Shown in pieces: positions 63,611 to 64,000 of a DNA stretch of 64,000 nucleotides. The DNA lies in the NCBI GenBank assembly GCA_943788505.1, contig CALSQR010000002.1, positions 1,067,213 through 1,131,212 of the forward strand, read 5' to 3'. Positions within the stretch are counted from its first letter, which is position 1. Every line of letters starts with the position of its first letter. A model generated the notes under the pieces. That model did not search any database. It saw only the letters and a program-made list of their open reading frames with translations, and was not told the DNA's origin. Made by a program: the position numbers and the translations under genes. Source of the DNA: an uncultured bacterium (lineage in GTDB: Bacteria > Bacteroidota > Rhodothermia > Rhodothermales > UBA10348).

Positions 63611-64000
63611 ATGAAGCGTCTGCGACTCTTTTTCCTTCTGGCTCTTGCCTTATTACTAACGACACTGCCGACGACTTCCTCGTCCGCCCAAGACGTCGGT
63701 GTCGGGGTTCGTGTCGGCACGACGGGTGTCGCGGGGTCAATCGCTATTGGAATAACCCCAAAGCTCTCCCTTCGTGGCAATGGCAGTGTGTTCTCTGTTC
63801 CGGTTCCCTTGAATGATACATTCGGGGATGACCCTCGCGTGGATGCCACTGGCGATGCGAACGTAGGTGCTTTTTCCGGTTTTCTGGACTTCCACCCATT
63901 CGGATCCAACTTTAGGCTTTCCGGAGGCATTGGAAAAAACAACTTCACGGTTGATGCAGTCGCCACACCACTCGACTCCGTCTGCTTTGGAACGGAGGAT
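63611..64000 (+). CDS. Outer-membrane beta-barrel protein (3' end beyond window)
   Basis: 130 codons to the window edge from ATG 63611. Signal peptide MKRLRLFFLLALALLLTTLP (cut after SSAQ). Then VGVGVRVGTTGVAGSIAIGITPKLSLRGNGSVF and GAFSGFLDFHPFGSNFRLSGGIGKNNF, alternating strands with outward hydrophobics as in porin-like barrels. An antisense frame at 63589-63966 is a shadow. Function unknown. Confidence 0.8.
   Translation, partial: MKRLRLFFLLALALLLTTLPTTSSSAQDVGVGVRVGTTGVAGSIAIGITPKLSLRGNGSVFSVPVPLNDTFGDDPRVDATGDANVGAFSGFLDFHPFGSNFRLSGGIGKNNFTVDAVATPLDSVCFGTED

Noticed and set aside
1-64000. CRISPR array
   Set aside because: No run of short repeats with regular spacers and no cas gene was seen.

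Overview
The window reads as a chromosomal segment of a Bacteroidota/FCB-group bacterium, most likely of the Rhodothermales (Rhodothermota) type. Support: many large secreted proteins end in a type IX secretion (T9SS) sorting domain with the YPNPFNP signature; the gene string rpmB-rpmG-DUF4295 and a DUF4249-like lipoprotein are present; candidate promoters follow the Bacteroidota TTG-N19..21-TAnnTTTG pattern; GC content is intermediate. Gene calls, motifs and domain names come from reading the sequence; no database search was run.

Layout. 1-10951: secreted M14 peptidase (partial), a BNR-repeat T9SS protein, a three-module CBM2-like surface protein whose 3' end runs into a histidine-kinase fragment, a FadL-type porin divergent from a GntR/HutC regulator, moeA and pgi. 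10952-11448 is gene-free and looks like a replication origin: DnaA boxes, then a GC patch, a DnaA-trio-like tract and an AT-rich stretch. 11464-20102: Usp protein, a comEC interrupted by one in-frame TAG, nusB, a PP2A-like phosphatase, ychF, two small outer-membrane proteins and a LolC/E-type permease. 20316-21434: rpmB-rpmG-DUF4295 and tRNA-Pro, tRNA-Arg, tRNA-Cys.

21383-32512 is a genomic island of about 11 kb inserted in tRNA-Cys, bounded by a perfect 57-bp direct repeat. It carries an unusual tyrosine recombinase and cargo suited to extracellular nucleic-acid and nucleotide scavenging (secreted endonuclease I, MazG-like pyrophosphohydrolase, secreted nucleotide pyrophosphatase/phosphodiesterase), an FG-GAP T9SS protein, a SnoaL-like lipoprotein and small membrane proteins. 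Fragments of further integrase 3' ends, repeated palindromes and a second, decayed att-like end just outside the right border indicate repeated insertions at one site. That decayed end is immediately preceded by a hammerhead-ribozyme-like motif.

33012-41321 is a degraded stretch: a truncated FkbM methyltransferase fused head to head with a truncated T9SS protein, a nonsense-interrupted DUF4212 symporter subunit and a truncated symporter fused tail to tail with a truncated lipoprotein. Between them lies an intact sugar module (SGNH hydrolase, fucose-isomerase-like protein, Na+/solute symporter).

41527-64000 is mostly core: S8 protease with T9SS domain, TerC, SpoIIE phosphatase, dnaB, a family-4 uracil-DNA glycosylase without its iron-sulfur cysteines, coaBC-gmk-yicC, a large FG-GAP protein, tRNA-Ser, and the translation cluster rplM-rpsI-rpsB-tsf / pyrH-frr, ending in a partial outer-membrane protein gene.
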